From NCBI GenBank assembly GCA_036971475.1, contig JBAIZL010000003.1, positions 82,586,595 to 82,650,594 of the forward strand: a stretch of DNA of 64,000 nt. Reading direction: 5' to 3'. The notes under the pieces are model-generated. The model saw only the letters and a program-made list of their open reading frames with translations, ran no database searches and was not told where the DNA came from. A program made the translations under genes and the position numbers. The stretch is from Prosapia bicincta (taxonomy: Eukaryota > Arthropoda > Insecta > Hemiptera > Cercopidae). Shown one piece after another: positions 63,225-64,000 of the stretch (positions are counted from its first letter, which is position 1; every line of letters starts with the position of its first letter).

Positions 63225-64000
63225 AGCAAGAATATGAAATAAATTACAATAGTGATGAGTTAAAAAATAAGAACTCATATTTATTATAAATATACTTTAA
63301 CTGGTAATATTATTTTTTATACACTTTACCAAGTTGCTTTTATTAATAAGCATTGTATAAACTTTAAAATGGCTAATTTTGTCAATATAGTTATTCTCAT
63401 TTAATGAAACAGGGAGAATTGTATTACATGTGCAGGATCACATACCTGAAATGGAACTTGTAAAAAGCTATATACCTGGAAGATGGATTAAGGTAGAACT
63501 ATGGAGAGGACATATTGGTCTTCTCTCTGTGTGGGATCATGTGAGCAGTAGATCTGCCCTCAACTGAGACCAAGAGAGATGTATACTTACAACCCAGTAT
63601 ATACACACACGCATAAAGGTTATTTGATCAGAAAATTAAAGCCAGTAAAAAGAAACAATTCATAAAAAATATAATCAAGATATTATAAAACCATTTTAAC
63701 CTATTTCTAATCTAATTACATGTTTGCCGCGGACACTAGGAGTTAATTCCTCGCCTCAATTGAGTTGATTTTGCTACAAAATTATTCTCGCTTGTAAAGC
63801 CCTAAATATTATAATTTTTATACTTGTGCAAATTTTTTTATTTGTAATTTTGTACCTTAGTTTATTATTTGTTAATTGATTATTAAGTGTGGTCATTAGT
63901 AAAAACAAGGGAAGAGTTTCTTACAGTTTTAGGTTTGAATTTTGATTCTAGGCTTCCACAATTATTGTCCTTTTCTTATGTACACAAGAATACACTAATT
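63225..64000. other. Sin3A intron, upstream of the PAH3 exon
   Basis: No feature is recognised. The gene continues beyond the window edge on the minus strand. Confidence 0.4.

Overview
This is eukaryotic, A+T-rich, intron- and transposon-dense DNA, most likely from an insect or another arthropod. Two things point that way: the only host gene I can support is an animal Sin3A co-repressor gene with short exons in long introns, and the repeats are Penelope-like elements (PLEs), mariner, Tigger/pogo, a LOA/R1-like LINE and Helitron-like ends. A hemipteran-type large genome would fit, but the species cannot be fixed from the window. There is no bacterial-style operon, CRISPR array or rRNA gene.

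Host gene. Thirteen exons of Sin3A lie on the minus strand between 63219 and 11544. They run from the third PAH domain through the HDAC-interaction domain to the Sin3 C-terminal domain and the stop codon. The exon phases I assigned by hand fit at every junction. They sum to 2478 nt (825 residues plus stop). The 5' exons (PAH1, PAH2) are beyond the right edge of the window.

Layout. 1-11.5 kb, downstream of Sin3A: a nearly full-length dead mariner, a PLE 3' remnant, a decayed DUF4817-type transposase, a Tigger-like MITE and an 11-copy 149-bp satellite. 11.5-24.7 kb, the last Sin3A exons: their introns hold piggyBac-like and Tigger remnants, MITEs, hammerhead-bearing inverted-repeat elements and a PLE that has lost its YVDD motif. 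25.26-29.78 kb: an almost full-length LINE with an 11-bp target-site duplication. 32.8-34.5 kb: a 5'-truncated PLE. 34.9-36.6 kb: mariner debris and a 98-bp satellite. 39.5-44.6 kb: a large PLE with a 2.58-kb Tigger inserted into its reading frame. 47.5-54.9 kb: a cluster of rearranged, tandem and inverted PLE copies separated by (TA)n and (GA)n tracts. 57-58.5 kb: a local duplication and a striking ~100-bp palindrome.

Most interesting signal. Nearly every PLE lineage here, and several short inverted-repeat elements, carry a hammerhead-ribozyme-like core: CUGANGA, one extra nucleotide (usually U), a stem II hairpin, then GAAA. In several copies the flanking bases pair as stem I, and stem III is reduced to a short palindrome (AUGUACAU, ACGCGU, AGGCGCCU, ACUAGU). 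Hammerheads in PLE terminal repeats are known. The shared extra nucleotide, the self-complementary stem III and their spread as stand-alone inverted-repeat elements in one gene's introns are worth testing. All mobile-element reading frames seen are broken, though the Tigger and one PLE need only a few lesions to explain their loss.
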